Part shown: one piece after another, positions 1 through 6,738 of the stretch
Layout: the number at the start of each line of letters is the position of its first letter
Position numbering within the stretch: the stretch's first letter is position 1
NCBI GenBank assembly: GCA_003232445.1
Contig: QIJM01000203.1
Coordinates: forward strand, 1 to 8,868
Reading direction: 5' to 3'
Source of the DNA: Paraglaciecola arctica
GTDB taxonomy: Bacteria; Pseudomonadota; Gammaproteobacteria; Enterobacterales; Alteromonadaceae
DNA length: 8,868 nucleotides
Notes under the pieces: model-generated
Seen by the model: the letters and a program-made list of their open reading frames with translations, nothing else
What the model was told of the DNA's origin: nothing
The model's database searches: none
Made by a program: the position numbers and the translations under genes

Positions 1-194
1 CGTTCGGCGGCGGAACAGGGCTACCCACACAAAACGAATGTCTACAAATGTTAGGTTGTGTAGGTAAAGGTAAAGCCGAGAAATTTGCAGAAATTGTTGC
101 GGCAACCGTACTTGCAGGTGATATTTCCTTAGGTTGTGCGGTTATCGCTGGCCATTGGGTTAGTAGTCATGATCAGATGGGTAGAAATAGATAA
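1..194 (+). CDS. HMG-CoA reductase, class I, C-terminal end (5' truncated by window)
   Basis: This is the last 63 codons of hydroxymethylglutaryl-CoA reductase, which makes mevalonate from HMG-CoA with NADPH in the mevalonate route to isoprenoids; it would act in the cytoplasm. The frame begins at base 3 and ends with TAA at 192-194. Visible family motifs are FGGGTGLPTQ at the start of the fragment, then CLQMLG, IVAATVLAGDISL and finally GHWVSSHDQMGRNR. The histidine in SSHDQ corresponds to the C-terminal catalytic histidine of class I enzymes, which sits just before the end of the catalytic domain, so the 3' end is intact. The CLQMLG segment and the very short tail after the histidine favour class I over class II. 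An intrinsic terminator follows 26 bases after the stop. Bacterial copies are variously named hmgA or mvaA, so no symbol is given. Confidence 0.93.
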   Translation, partial: FGGGTGLPTQNECLQMLGCVGKGKAEKFAEIVAATVLAGDISLGCAVIAGHWVSSHDQMGRNR

Positions 195-220
195 TTTACT
201 AACTCAAATAGTAAATAAAT

Positions 221-246
221 AGCCCGGCAACTGTTCGGGCTTTTTT
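221..246 (+). terminator. Rho-independent terminator after HMG-CoA reductase
   Basis: A perfect 6-bp stem (AGCCCG at 221-226, CGGGCT at 236-241) encloses a 9-base loop and is followed by an uninterrupted T run through 246. It lies 26 bases after the reductase stop and 8 bases beyond the stop codon of the leftward oxidoreductase gene. On the minus strand the same hairpin is followed only by an interrupted T-rich stretch, so it probably ends rightward transcription well and leftward transcription less efficiently. Confidence 0.85.
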
Positions 247-254
247 ATATCTGA

Positions 255-2408
255 CTAGGCTGCCTCAATTGTCACAGGTACACCATTTAAAACGGCATTA
301 CCTGATAACTCATCTAAAACCATTTCATCGGTTAAGTCATTCACACTTACCCCCGCATGTTGCTCAGCCGTTTTCCATTGGCTACCTTTTTTGTTATGCC
401 CCCAACCATGAGGAATAGAAATCACCCCAGGCATTATTTTTTCAGTGATTTCTGCGGGTAACGACACTTGCCCTACCCTAGAAGTGACGGTGATCATCTG
501 TTGATCTTGAATATTATGTTTACTCGCATCATCAGGGTGAATTTGCGCTGTACATCTAGACAAACCATTGTTAGTGCCTTTAACCATACGTTGGCTGTTG
601 TGTAACCAAGAATTATTAGTTTTAAGGTGCCGACGACCAATTAATTGCAAACTGTCATCAGTAGACAGCCCTGATGCAGAAAACTCAGAGGCAAAGAAGT
701 GTTTATCCAACCGATGTAAATCAGCCATAAAGTAGTCAAAACTTAAGTTGATTTTTTTGTCGTTATGATAAATGGCTTCGGGTAAATCAGGCTGAAGCGG
801 GCCGAGATCAATTCCATGTGGTTTCTTCAGTAATAAATCTATGCTCAATACCTCGTCTTCGTGACGATAACGACCGCTTTTGAGTAAGTCATCCACTACC
901 CCTTTAGGTTCTTTTTGCCAAAGTGTTTGATACCTATCTGTGGGTAAACCATTTAACTTATCTAAGCGCTCAGCTAATCCAAGGTATATTTGCCAATCGG
1001 TTTTACTTGTTTCCGCAGGAGGGAAAATAGCAGGCGAAAATTTTGTGCTGTTTCTTACCGCAAAATTATGAAAAATGAGGTCGTAGTGATCGCGTTCTAA
1101 GGCTGTAACGGGTGGTAAAATGATGTCCGCATGGCGTGTGGTTTCAGTGATGTAAAAATCTACGGCCACAACAAAGTCCAAATTTTCAAAGGCTTTATCT
1201 AATTGCTGACCGTTCGGCGTGGTTAAAATGGGGTTACCCGCACCTATCACCATAGCTTTGATTTGCCCTTCACCTTCGATGATCATTTCTTCGGCTAAAG
1301 CCGACACCGGAAACTCACCGGCAAAAGCGGGCAAATTACGCACTCGTGAATGGAAGTTGGCGATTGAGCCTCTACCAGAATGAGGTAAAAAGTCAGCTGC
1401 AGGCTGGGTAAACATCATGCCGCCTTGCCTGTCTAAATTACCTGTGAGCATGTTAAACAACATGATTAAATATTGAGTAAGGGTGCCAAAGGCTTGCACA
1501 CTGGCGCCCATTCGCCCGTAACACACTGCTGGCCCTGCGGCGCAGAATGATTCGACCAAACCAATCATCTGGGTTTCACTCATGCCTATTAGTTTAGCTA
1601 CTCGTTTGACCGGATAGTCCACAACATATTTTTCAACCGTTAATAAATCAGGTACGAAACCCATTAGTTCATCAGCAGCAACAAGTTGTTTATCAAATAA
1701 CGTATGGATCATCGCTAACATCAACAAGGCGTCGGTGCCTGGTTTTATAAAGTGATGTTCGCTACTCATATCCGCAGTTTCGGATTTTTTAGGATCAATC
1801 ACCACCACTTTACCGCCACGGGCTTGAATAGCTTTTAGTCTGCGTTTGATATGTGGCACAGTCATTATACTGCCATTCGAGGCCAATGGATTGCCCCCTA
1901 TAATCATAAAATATTGGGTATGATCAATATCTGGAATGGGGATTTGTGACTGATGCCCAAATAGTTGGCGACTCACAATATGGTGGGGCAGTTGATCGAC
2001 TGACGTGGCTGAATATCGATTGTGTGATTTCAGTGCCCGATAAAAATAGGGGCCAAATAAAATGGAGCCCATATTGTGGGCATTTGGGTTACCAAGATAA
2101 GTTGCAACAGATTCAGTACCATGTTTTTGTTGTACATCAAACAGGCTACTGGCCACTTTGTCTAAGGCATAATCCCAAGATACTTGCTGCCACCCGTCTG
2201 CAGTTTTCTCAATAGGTGTGCGAATACGTTCAGGATCCTCATACAGATCCTTTAATGCCATCGCTTTAGGGCAAACGTGCCCCTCGCTGAAGGGATTTAG
2301 TTTATCACCTACAATAGACAATATTTCTCTTTCTTGAGTGGTAACCTCTATGCCACACATGGCCTCACATAAGGTACAAGTTGAATAATGTTTTTTTTCA
2401 GTAGGCAT
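255..2408 (-). CDS. Molybdopterin oxidoreductase, [4Fe-4S]-containing, BisC/formate dehydrogenase-like family
   Basis: This is a member of the DMSO reductase superfamily: a molybdenum or tungsten bis-pterin enzyme with one N-terminal iron-sulfur cluster. Numbering from the ATG at 2408, cysteines 11, 14, 18 and 46 form CxxCxxxCx27C, followed by PK, the usual cluster motif with an electron-transfer lysine. Cofactor-domain signatures follow: SATSVDQLPHH (about 133-143), IIGGNPLASNG (about 169-179), VVVIDPKKSETA (about 201-212), and HADIILPPVTALERDHYD (about 426-443). The C-terminal dinucleotide-binding beta-barrel begins near IGRRHLKTNNSWLHNSQR (about 590-607) and ends SGNAVLNGVPVTI. No twin-arginine or Sec signal is present, so a cytoplasmic location is likely. 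At 717 residues it has normal single-subunit length. An upstream in-frame GTG at 2418-2420 would add four residues; neither start has a good Shine-Dalgarno, and ATG is preferred. No partner subunit or cofactor gene lies nearby, so substrate and electron partner are unknown. Confidence 0.9.
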   Translation of the reverse strand: MPTEKKHYSTCTLCEAMCGIEVTTQEREILSIVGDKLNPFSEGHVCPKAMALKDLYEDPERIRTPIEKTADGWQQVSWDYALDKVASSLFDVQQKHGTESVATYLGNPNAHNMGSILFGPYFYRALKSHNRYSATSVDQLPHHIVSRQLFGHQSQIPIPDIDHTQYFMIIGGNPLASNGSIMTVPHIKRRLKAIQARGGKVVVIDPKKSETADMSSEHHFIKPGTDALLMLAMIHTLFDKQLVAADELMGFVPDLLTVEKYVVDYPVKRVAKLIGMSETQMIGLVESFCAAGPAVCYGRMGASVQAFGTLTQYLIMLFNMLTGNLDRQGGMMFTQPAADFLPHSGRGSIANFHSRVRNLPAFAGEFPVSALAEEMIIEGEGQIKAMVIGAGNPILTTPNGQQLDKAFENLDFVVAVDFYITETTRHADIILPPVTALERDHYDLIFHNFAVRNSTKFSPAIFPPAETSKTDWQIYLGLAERLDKLNGLPTDRYQTLWQKEPKGVVDDLLKSGRYRHEDEVLSIDLLLKKPHGIDLGPLQPDLPEAIYHNDKKINLSFDYFMADLHRLDKHFFASEFSASGLSTDDSLQLIGRRHLKTNNSWLHNSQRMVKGTNNGLSRCTAQIHPDDASKHNIQDQQMITVTSRVGQVSLPAEITEKIMPGVISIPHGWGHNKKGSQWKTAEQHAGVSVNDLTDEMVLDELSGNAVLNGVPVTIEAA

Positions 2409-2438
2409 AATAAATGTCACAAAATTGTTTATGCCTAA

Positions 2439-2467
2439 AAGTTAGCGATTAACCCTGTTATACACAA
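2439..2467 (-). promoter_or_regulatory. Candidate sigma70 promoter for the molybdopterin oxidoreductase gene
   Basis: On the minus strand, TTGTGT (2462-2467) and TAACTT (2439-2444) are separated by 17 bases, placing a transcription start roughly 10-25 bases before the gene's start codon. The -10 match is weak and the region is AT-rich, so chance matches are expected. Confidence 0.2.
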
Positions 2468-2473
2468 GCATCA

Positions 2474-2503
2474 TTGTTATTTATGTTTTCTTTCTCTTAT
2501 ATT
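2474..2503 (+). promoter_or_regulatory. Candidate sigma70 promoter for the adaptor-permease operon
   Basis: TTGTTA (2474-2479) and TATATT (2498-2503) lie 18 bases apart on the plus strand, in the divergent intergenic region. They would give a leader of about 85 bases before the adaptor start. This is a consensus match by eye in AT-rich DNA; no operator could be identified around it. Confidence 0.35.
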
Positions 2504-2586
2504 TATGCCCTAGACACAGCCGTATAACTATTTTACCCTGTAACAGAAGTTCAGCCGATGAATATCATTTTAGTTATCTCACTTCC

Positions 2587-2591
2587 AAGGA
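2587..2591 (+). promoter_or_regulatory. Ribosome binding site supporting a TTG start
   Basis: AAGGA ends six bases before the TTG at 2598-2600. This fixes the adaptor start: the first in-frame ATG downstream lies beyond most of the membrane anchor. The nearby ATG at 2592-2594 abuts the site with no spacer and is followed directly by TAG, so it is not a useful start. Confidence 0.65.
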
Positions 2592-2597
2592 ATGTAG

Positions 2598-3896
2598 TTG
2601 AAAATCACTGACACCAGTGCCCAAGATACTGTTATCGCACCCAAAAAATCGACCAAAATCTATTCGCTAGTCGGGTTGTTTTTTTTGGCACTCATCATTG
2701 TGTTAACAATGCTCTATCCATATTTTTCTCGTTGGTCTGACTCTTCAATGTCAGTATCGGCTGATCGTATTCGTATTGGCACGGTCAAGCGTGGTGATTT
2801 TGTTCGAGACTTGTCTATTCAAGGGCGAGTTGTGGCGGCAATCAGCCCAAAGTTATATAGCCCAGCACAAGGCACTATCACTTTTTTAGTAGACGCTGGA
2901 GACACTGTTTTACAGAGCCAAACACTGGCTACAATAGATAGTCCAGAGTTATCCAACCAACTCAAACAAGAACAGTCCACCTTACAACGATTGCAGTTTG
3001 AGTTAGACAGACAAAGGATCCAAAGTAAAAAGCAAGTTTTAGAAAACCAAAAATTTTCAGACTTAGCCAAAGTAGCTTTAACGGCAGCAGATAGAGAAAA
3101 ACGCCGAGCAGATCAAGCTTATCAAAGCCATTCCATTAGCCAGATTGATTTCGAAAAAGCCCAAGATGACTTAGAAAATGCCAAATTAGTCCATAAACAT
3201 TCAGTGAATGACGCCAAACTGAATATCGAAAGTCTAGAATTTGAAGTGCAAACCAAACAGCTACAAGTAGATAGACAAGCTTTACAGGTGAATGAATTGA
3301 CTAGGCAAGAGATTGATCTCACGCTGCTCTCTCCTGTGAATGGGATTGTGGGTAATTTAGCGGTAGAACAAAAAAACCAAGTCAGCAAAAACCAAGCCAT
3401 TATGAGCGTAGTTGATTTAACTGAGTTTGAGCTGGATGTGGATATTCCAGAAAGTTACGCCGACGATTTAGCCATAGGCATGTTGGCTGAAGTGAATATA
3501 AACGGACAAACTCATCAGGCAATATTAGTCACTATTTCTCCTGAAATTGAAAACAATCAAGTGACAGGCCGAGTGCGTTTTGCCAAAACCGACTCAAATG
3601 CTAACCCACTGTCTGCTCCATCAGGGTTAAGACAAAATCAACGTTTAACCACTCGTATTTTAATGGAAAGTAAACGCGATGTGCTCATGGTAGAGCGTGG
3701 GCAATTTTTACAAAGCGCCAATGGCAGGGTTGCATATGTGGTGCAAGACGGGCTGGCTATTCGTACTACAATCAAAACTGGGGCGCGCAGTTTATCTGTG
3801 GTTGAAGTGCTTAACGGATTAAGCGAAGGGCAACAAATTATTATCTCAGGCACCGACCAATTTAATGGCGCTAACACGGTGTTGATCAGTCAATAA
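2598..3896 (+). CDS. HlyD/MacA-family periplasmic adaptor of an ABC efflux system
   Basis: This is a membrane-fusion (periplasmic adaptor) protein that would link inner-membrane permeases to an outer-membrane channel of the TolC type. The 432 residues show a short cytoplasmic N-terminus, one transmembrane anchor (about 22-40), the first half of a biotinyl-lipoyl domain (about 78-118, with SPAQGTI and DAGDTV), a long helical hairpin rich in Gln, Lys and Glu (about 115-237), the second lipoyl half (LTLLSPVNGIVGNLAVEQKN, about 241-260), a beta-barrel domain (about 275-355) and a membrane-proximal domain ending ISGTDQFNGANTVLISQ. Length and domain order fit the MacA type. The start is TTG, chosen because of the AAGGA site six bases upstream. 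The stop codon overlaps the next start by one base (TAATG), indicating translational coupling to a permease. Close relatives usually have an ATPase gene nearby in the operon; here it is absent directly downstream. No outer-membrane partner is in the window. Confidence 0.92.
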   Translation: MKITDTSAQDTVIAPKKSTKIYSLVGLFFLALIIVLTMLYPYFSRWSDSSMSVSADRIRIGTVKRGDFVRDLSIQGRVVAAISPKLYSPAQGTITFLVDAGDTVLQSQTLATIDSPELSNQLKQEQSTLQRLQFELDRQRIQSKKQVLENQKFSDLAKVALTAADREKRRADQAYQSHSISQIDFEKAQDDLENAKLVHKHSVNDAKLNIESLEFEVQTKQLQVDRQALQVNELTRQEIDLTLLSPVNGIVGNLAVEQKNQVSKNQAIMSVVDLTEFELDVDIPESYADDLAIGMLAEVNINGQTHQAILVTISPEIENNQVTGRVRFAKTDSNANPLSAPSGLRQNQRLTTRILMESKRDVLMVERGQFLQSANGRVAYVVQDGLAIRTTIKTGARSLSVVEVLNGLSEGQQIIISGTDQFNGANTVLISQ

Positions 3897-5200
3897 TGTT
3901 TCATTATTATCTCGCGCTTTCACTAAAAAGCATTAGCCGTCAAAAAAGCTTAAGTGTGTTGATTTCAACTACGCTGGGACTCGGTATCGCTGCATGTATG
4001 ATCACTTATTCGCTGATCCATTTAATGTCCAAAGATCCTTTACCGAATAAAAGTGAGAGGGTGTATCATATCCAATTAGACAATTGGAACCTCAACTTCG
4101 CCGCTATTCCACCGGACTTGCCACCCGAAGAAGTCACGTGGCGCGATGCCATGAATATCGTGCATGCCAAGCAAGCTAAGTACCAAGCTGCCCATGCAAT
4201 AACATGGGGAATGGTCACCCCAGCAGATAAAAACACCCCTCCATTTTTGGGCATTATCCGAGCCACACATGGTGAGTTTTTTCCCATGTTTGAGGTACCG
4301 TTTTTATATGGACAAGGTTGGCAAAATTACCCTGTCAATCATGTTGAATATGTGACTGTTTTGAGTAAGTCTACCAATCAACGGATCTTTGGGGGCGTTA
4401 ATTCGGTAGGCCAAACCTTGCCCATGTTAGGTAAGTTATTCACAGTCATAGGCGTATTAGATGAATGGCACCCCAGCCCAAAATTTTTTGATATGACGTT
4501 CGGGGCATTTTACCAGCCTGAGGACTTATACGTGCCTTTACAAATAAAAGCCGAACTTGAACTCCCCCACGGCGGCAGCACTAATTGCTGGGAAACGAAT
4601 ATAGGTGGCGAATATCAAGCTCTTCTCAATTCTGAATGTGTCAATTTCAATCTTTGGATTGAATTAGCCAGTGATCAAAGTAAACAGCAGTTTGAACATT
4701 ATTTGCAGGGATATGTTGAACAACAAAAAGCCCTTGGTCGATTCCCTAAGGCCACTAATAATATTGCGCTGAATATAAATCAATGGCTGGCACATAAGGA
4801 AGTAGTCGGTTCAGACATGTACGTGTTTTTTTACTTAGCGTTGTTATTTTTGTGGGTATGTTTGTTCAATGCCGCCAGTTTAATGAGCACCAAGTTTACT
4901 GCAAAAAATAGTGAAATCGCCCTCAGAAGAGCTTTAGGTGCAAATCAGCAGGCTATTTTTAGCCAATGTCTAACAGAAACAATCATCTTGGGTTGTTTAG
5001 GGGCACTGATAGGTTTAGTACTTTGTATGTTTGGGCTAGAGGGTATCAAGACCCTTTACCCCAATTTTAGTGCATTTGTTTATCTCGATATGCCTCTTAT
5101 GTTGATCACTGTGGGAATGAGCGTTTTCGCTAGCGTCTTAGCGGGCTTAATACCTTGCATTAAAGTCTGTATGTTAGCGCCAGCGGGGTATTTGAAATGA
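3896..5200 (+). CDS. FtsX/MacB-type ABC permease, first of four
   Basis: This is an inner-membrane permease subunit with the MacB-type topology: one N-terminal transmembrane helix (about 19-44), a large periplasmic domain (about 45-300) and three C-terminal helices (about 306-330, 358-385, 400-425). The FtsX-family motif EIALRRALGANQQAIFSQ (340-357) lies in the cytoplasmic loop that contacts the ATPase. The periplasmic domain carries two cysteines, C231 and C248, at the same places as in the third permease (7459-8775), suggesting a disulfide. The protein has no nucleotide-binding domain, unlike true MacB, so it needs a separate ATPase. It overlaps the adaptor stop by one base and the next permease start by four (ATGA), with no strong Shine-Dalgarno of its own, so coupled translation is likely. 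At 434 residues it has the usual length of such stand-alone permeases. The substrate cannot be told from sequence. Confidence 0.92.
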   Translation: MFHYYLALSLKSISRQKSLSVLISTTLGLGIAACMITYSLIHLMSKDPLPNKSERVYHIQLDNWNLNFAAIPPDLPPEEVTWRDAMNIVHAKQAKYQAAHAITWGMVTPADKNTPPFLGIIRATHGEFFPMFEVPFLYGQGWQNYPVNHVEYVTVLSKSTNQRIFGGVNSVGQTLPMLGKLFTVIGVLDEWHPSPKFFDMTFGAFYQPEDLYVPLQIKAELELPHGGSTNCWETNIGGEYQALLNSECVNFNLWIELASDQSKQQFEHYLQGYVEQQKALGRFPKATNNIALNINQWLAHKEVVGSDMYVFFYLALLFLWVCLFNAASLMSTKFTAKNSEIALRRALGANQQAIFSQCLTETIILGCLGALIGLVLCMFGLEGIKTLYPNFSAFVYLDMPLMLITVGMSVFASVLAGLIPCIKVCMLAPAGYLK

Positions 5201-6459
5201 AGATGAATGTTAAAACGAATGTCAATCGCTTACCTTTTTCTCGCATGGCATTGAGACCTATGATCAGCACATTACTCAGACAAAAATATGCCATGAGCAT
5301 GTTGGTTTTACAGATTGCACTCACCTTAGCGGTTATCAGTAATGGGCTATTTATCGTCTCCCAGCGACTAGAAATATTACAACGTGCAAGTGGTATCGAC
5401 GAACCACATACTTTTGTATTATCTAGCTCTGGCTTTACCGAAAATTTTAATCCACAAACCAGCATGCAAACTGATTTAGCTGAACTTAGACAGATGCCAA
5501 ATATCATAAACGCAGTCGCCACCTACTCTTTTCCGTATAGTGGCAGCAGTGACTGGGACGAATTACAAACCGTTGCTGGTAGCGATCAAAATACGGTTCC
5601 TGCTGCAAGTTACAAATTGGATGAACACGGTATAGAGGCATTAGGACTATCGCTTATTGCCGGAGAAAACTTCAGCCCGAGCGAGGTACTTTGGCAAACC
5701 GAAAGCAATAAAACGTTCCCCAGTGTGGTCATAATTACGAGTAGTGTGGCAAGAAACTTATTCAACACTTCAAACTGGTCATCTGTGGTGGGTAAAACCA
5801 TTTTTATCAATTCAGCACATAACGCTGTTATTAAGGGGATTGTGGATCAACTTCAAGCACCTTGGGATCCAGTAGGACAAATTGAAAACAGTATTATCTA
5901 TCCCAGAGTCATTACGCGTAACTCCGCACGTTACCTAATACGCACTAAACCAACTATGCTGCAGACGACTATTGCCGATGTAGAGCGATATCTGGCAATG
6001 AGTAACCAGCAACGCATGATCCGTAAAGTACAACGTATAGAAACCATTAAAAAACAAGTTTATGGTCCCGATATCGCGGCTATTACTATTTTGTTAGTGG
6101 TGATTACGGCACTCACCATTATCGCCGCTATGGGGATAGCAGGGGTGGCTAGTTTTAATGTACTCAAGCGACATAAACAAATCGGTATCAGGCGCGCATT
6201 AGGAGCAAATAAAATGGATATTCTAAGCCATTTTTTTGCTGAAAATATCATTCAAACCTCTTGTGGTATTTTTATCGGCTGCATACTTGCGGTAGGTCTA
6301 AATGTTTTTTTGGTTGCTCAATATGCCTTACCTAAGCTCCCCATAGGTTATATTTTAATGGCCGTATTTTGTTTGTATGTATTAGGCATATTGGCAACAT
6401 TAAAACCCGCATTAAAAGCCATGAATGTTTCTCCTGCACAGGCTACGAGAAACCAATAA
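5197..6459 (+). CDS. FtsX/MacB-type ABC permease, second of four
   Basis: This 420-residue membrane protein has the same topology as its neighbour but is clearly divergent from it. A cytoplasmic N-terminus of about 30 residues precedes a transmembrane helix (about 33-55), a periplasmic domain (about 56-290) and three C-terminal helices (about 292-318, 350-376, 382-403). The conserved coupling motif is QIGIRRALGANKMDIL (328-343). It lacks the cysteine pair seen in the first and third permeases. It probably forms a heterodimer with the preceding permease, as expected for paired FtsX subunits in these operons. The start overlaps the preceding stop by four bases (ATGA); GGGG at 5184-5187 could serve as a weak ribosome site, and an ATG two codons later is an alternative. 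The partial permease at 8787 holds the equivalent position in the second half of the block. No terminator is visible after it. Confidence 0.9.
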   Translation: MKMNVKTNVNRLPFSRMALRPMISTLLRQKYAMSMLVLQIALTLAVISNGLFIVSQRLEILQRASGIDEPHTFVLSSSGFTENFNPQTSMQTDLAELRQMPNIINAVATYSFPYSGSSDWDELQTVAGSDQNTVPAASYKLDEHGIEALGLSLIAGENFSPSEVLWQTESNKTFPSVVIITSSVARNLFNTSNWSSVVGKTIFINSAHNAVIKGIVDQLQAPWDPVGQIENSIIYPRVITRNSARYLIRTKPTMLQTTIADVERYLAMSNQQRMIRKVQRIETIKKQVYGPDIAAITILLVVITALTIIAAMGIAGVASFNVLKRHKQIGIRRALGANKMDILSHFFAENIIQTSCGIFIGCILAVGLNVFLVAQYALPKLPIGYILMAVFCLYVLGILATLKPALKAMNVSPAQATRNQ

Positions 6460-6545
6460 GTTTAATTAACCCGAGTTCTGGATAAATGAAAAGACAGCGA
6501 GAATAAATGTTTCTAGCTTTTTAACCCTTTTTGATTATTACATCG

Positions 6546-6694
6546 ACTATTGTTTCAGGCACAGATCAATTTAACGGCGCACAGAGTGTGTTATACCAAT
6601 CCATCCTAACAATTAGCCACTCAGCGAGATTGAAAGTCGCTGGTGCACTCTGAGTGGCTAATTGTTAGGATGGATTGGATTAATTACTCAATAA
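6546..6694 (+). pseudogene. Relic of a second HlyD/MacA adaptor gene (C-terminal codons only), split by a repeat element
   Basis: Codons from 6546 read TIVSGTDQFNGAQSVL up to 6593, then an 86-base inverted-repeat element intervenes, and the frame resumes at 6683 as ITQ followed by TAA (6692-6694). Joined across the element, the peptide matches residues 414-432 of the adaptor at 2598-3896 at 14 of 19 positions, including the SGTDQFNGA run and the same end point. The frame has a TAA at 6522-6524 shortly upstream, and I see no resemblance to the adaptor further 5', so the rest of the gene has been deleted or has decayed. It lies 44 bases before the ATPase start, where an adaptor would sit in an adaptor-ATPase-permease-permease operon. 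A gene fragment copied from the first adaptor is possible, but the differing codons suggest an older paralogue. Confidence 0.8.
6594..6679. mobile_element. MITE-like element with 29-base perfect inverted arms
   Basis: The left arm (6596-6624) and right arm (6650-6678) are exact reverse complements, beginning CCAATCCATCC and ending GGATGGATTGG, around a 25-base centre. One more T:A pair (6594 with 6679) can form if A6595 is bulged. TTA at 6591-6593 and 6680-6682 looks like a target duplication; a TA duplication is an equally possible reading. The insertion interpretation is strong because removing 6594-6682 joins the two parts of the adaptor relic in frame. The centre also contains a small hairpin (CAGCGA at 6622-6627 with TCGCTG at 6637-6642). 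There is no coding capacity, so any movement would need a transposase supplied elsewhere. No T run follows, so it is not a standard terminator, though the transcript would fold into a very stable hairpin between the two halves of the transporter block. Confidence 0.75.
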
Positions 6695-6738
6695 TTAAAA
6701 ATACTAATAATCATAGTTACAGTTAGGGAACACTTTAT

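Noticed and set aside
1946..2215. Plus-strand open frame of 89 codons inside the molybdopterin oxidoreductase gene
   Set aside because: It lies opposite a strongly conserved coding region, has no ribosome site of note, and its translation resembles no family I know.
5160..5522. Minus-strand open frame of 120 codons across the first/second permease junction
   Set aside because: It overlaps two tightly coupled genes in antisense and shows no recognisable domain or start signal.
6460..6545. Possible further 5' remains of the second adaptor or a small gene
   Set aside because: The relic's frame is closed by TAA at 6522, and neither strand here shows a credible ribosome site with an open frame or resemblance to the intact adaptor.
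6596..6678. Inverted repeat as an intrinsic terminator for the first half of the transporter block
   Set aside because: The stem is far longer than usual, the loop is 25 bases, and no T run follows on either strand; disruption of a coding end fits a mobile element better.
6675..6707. Promoter for the ATPase formed by the right end of the repeat element (TTGGAT) and TACTAA
   Set aside because: The spacing is 21 bases, too long for a sigma70 promoter, and the AT-rich surroundings give many equally weak matches.
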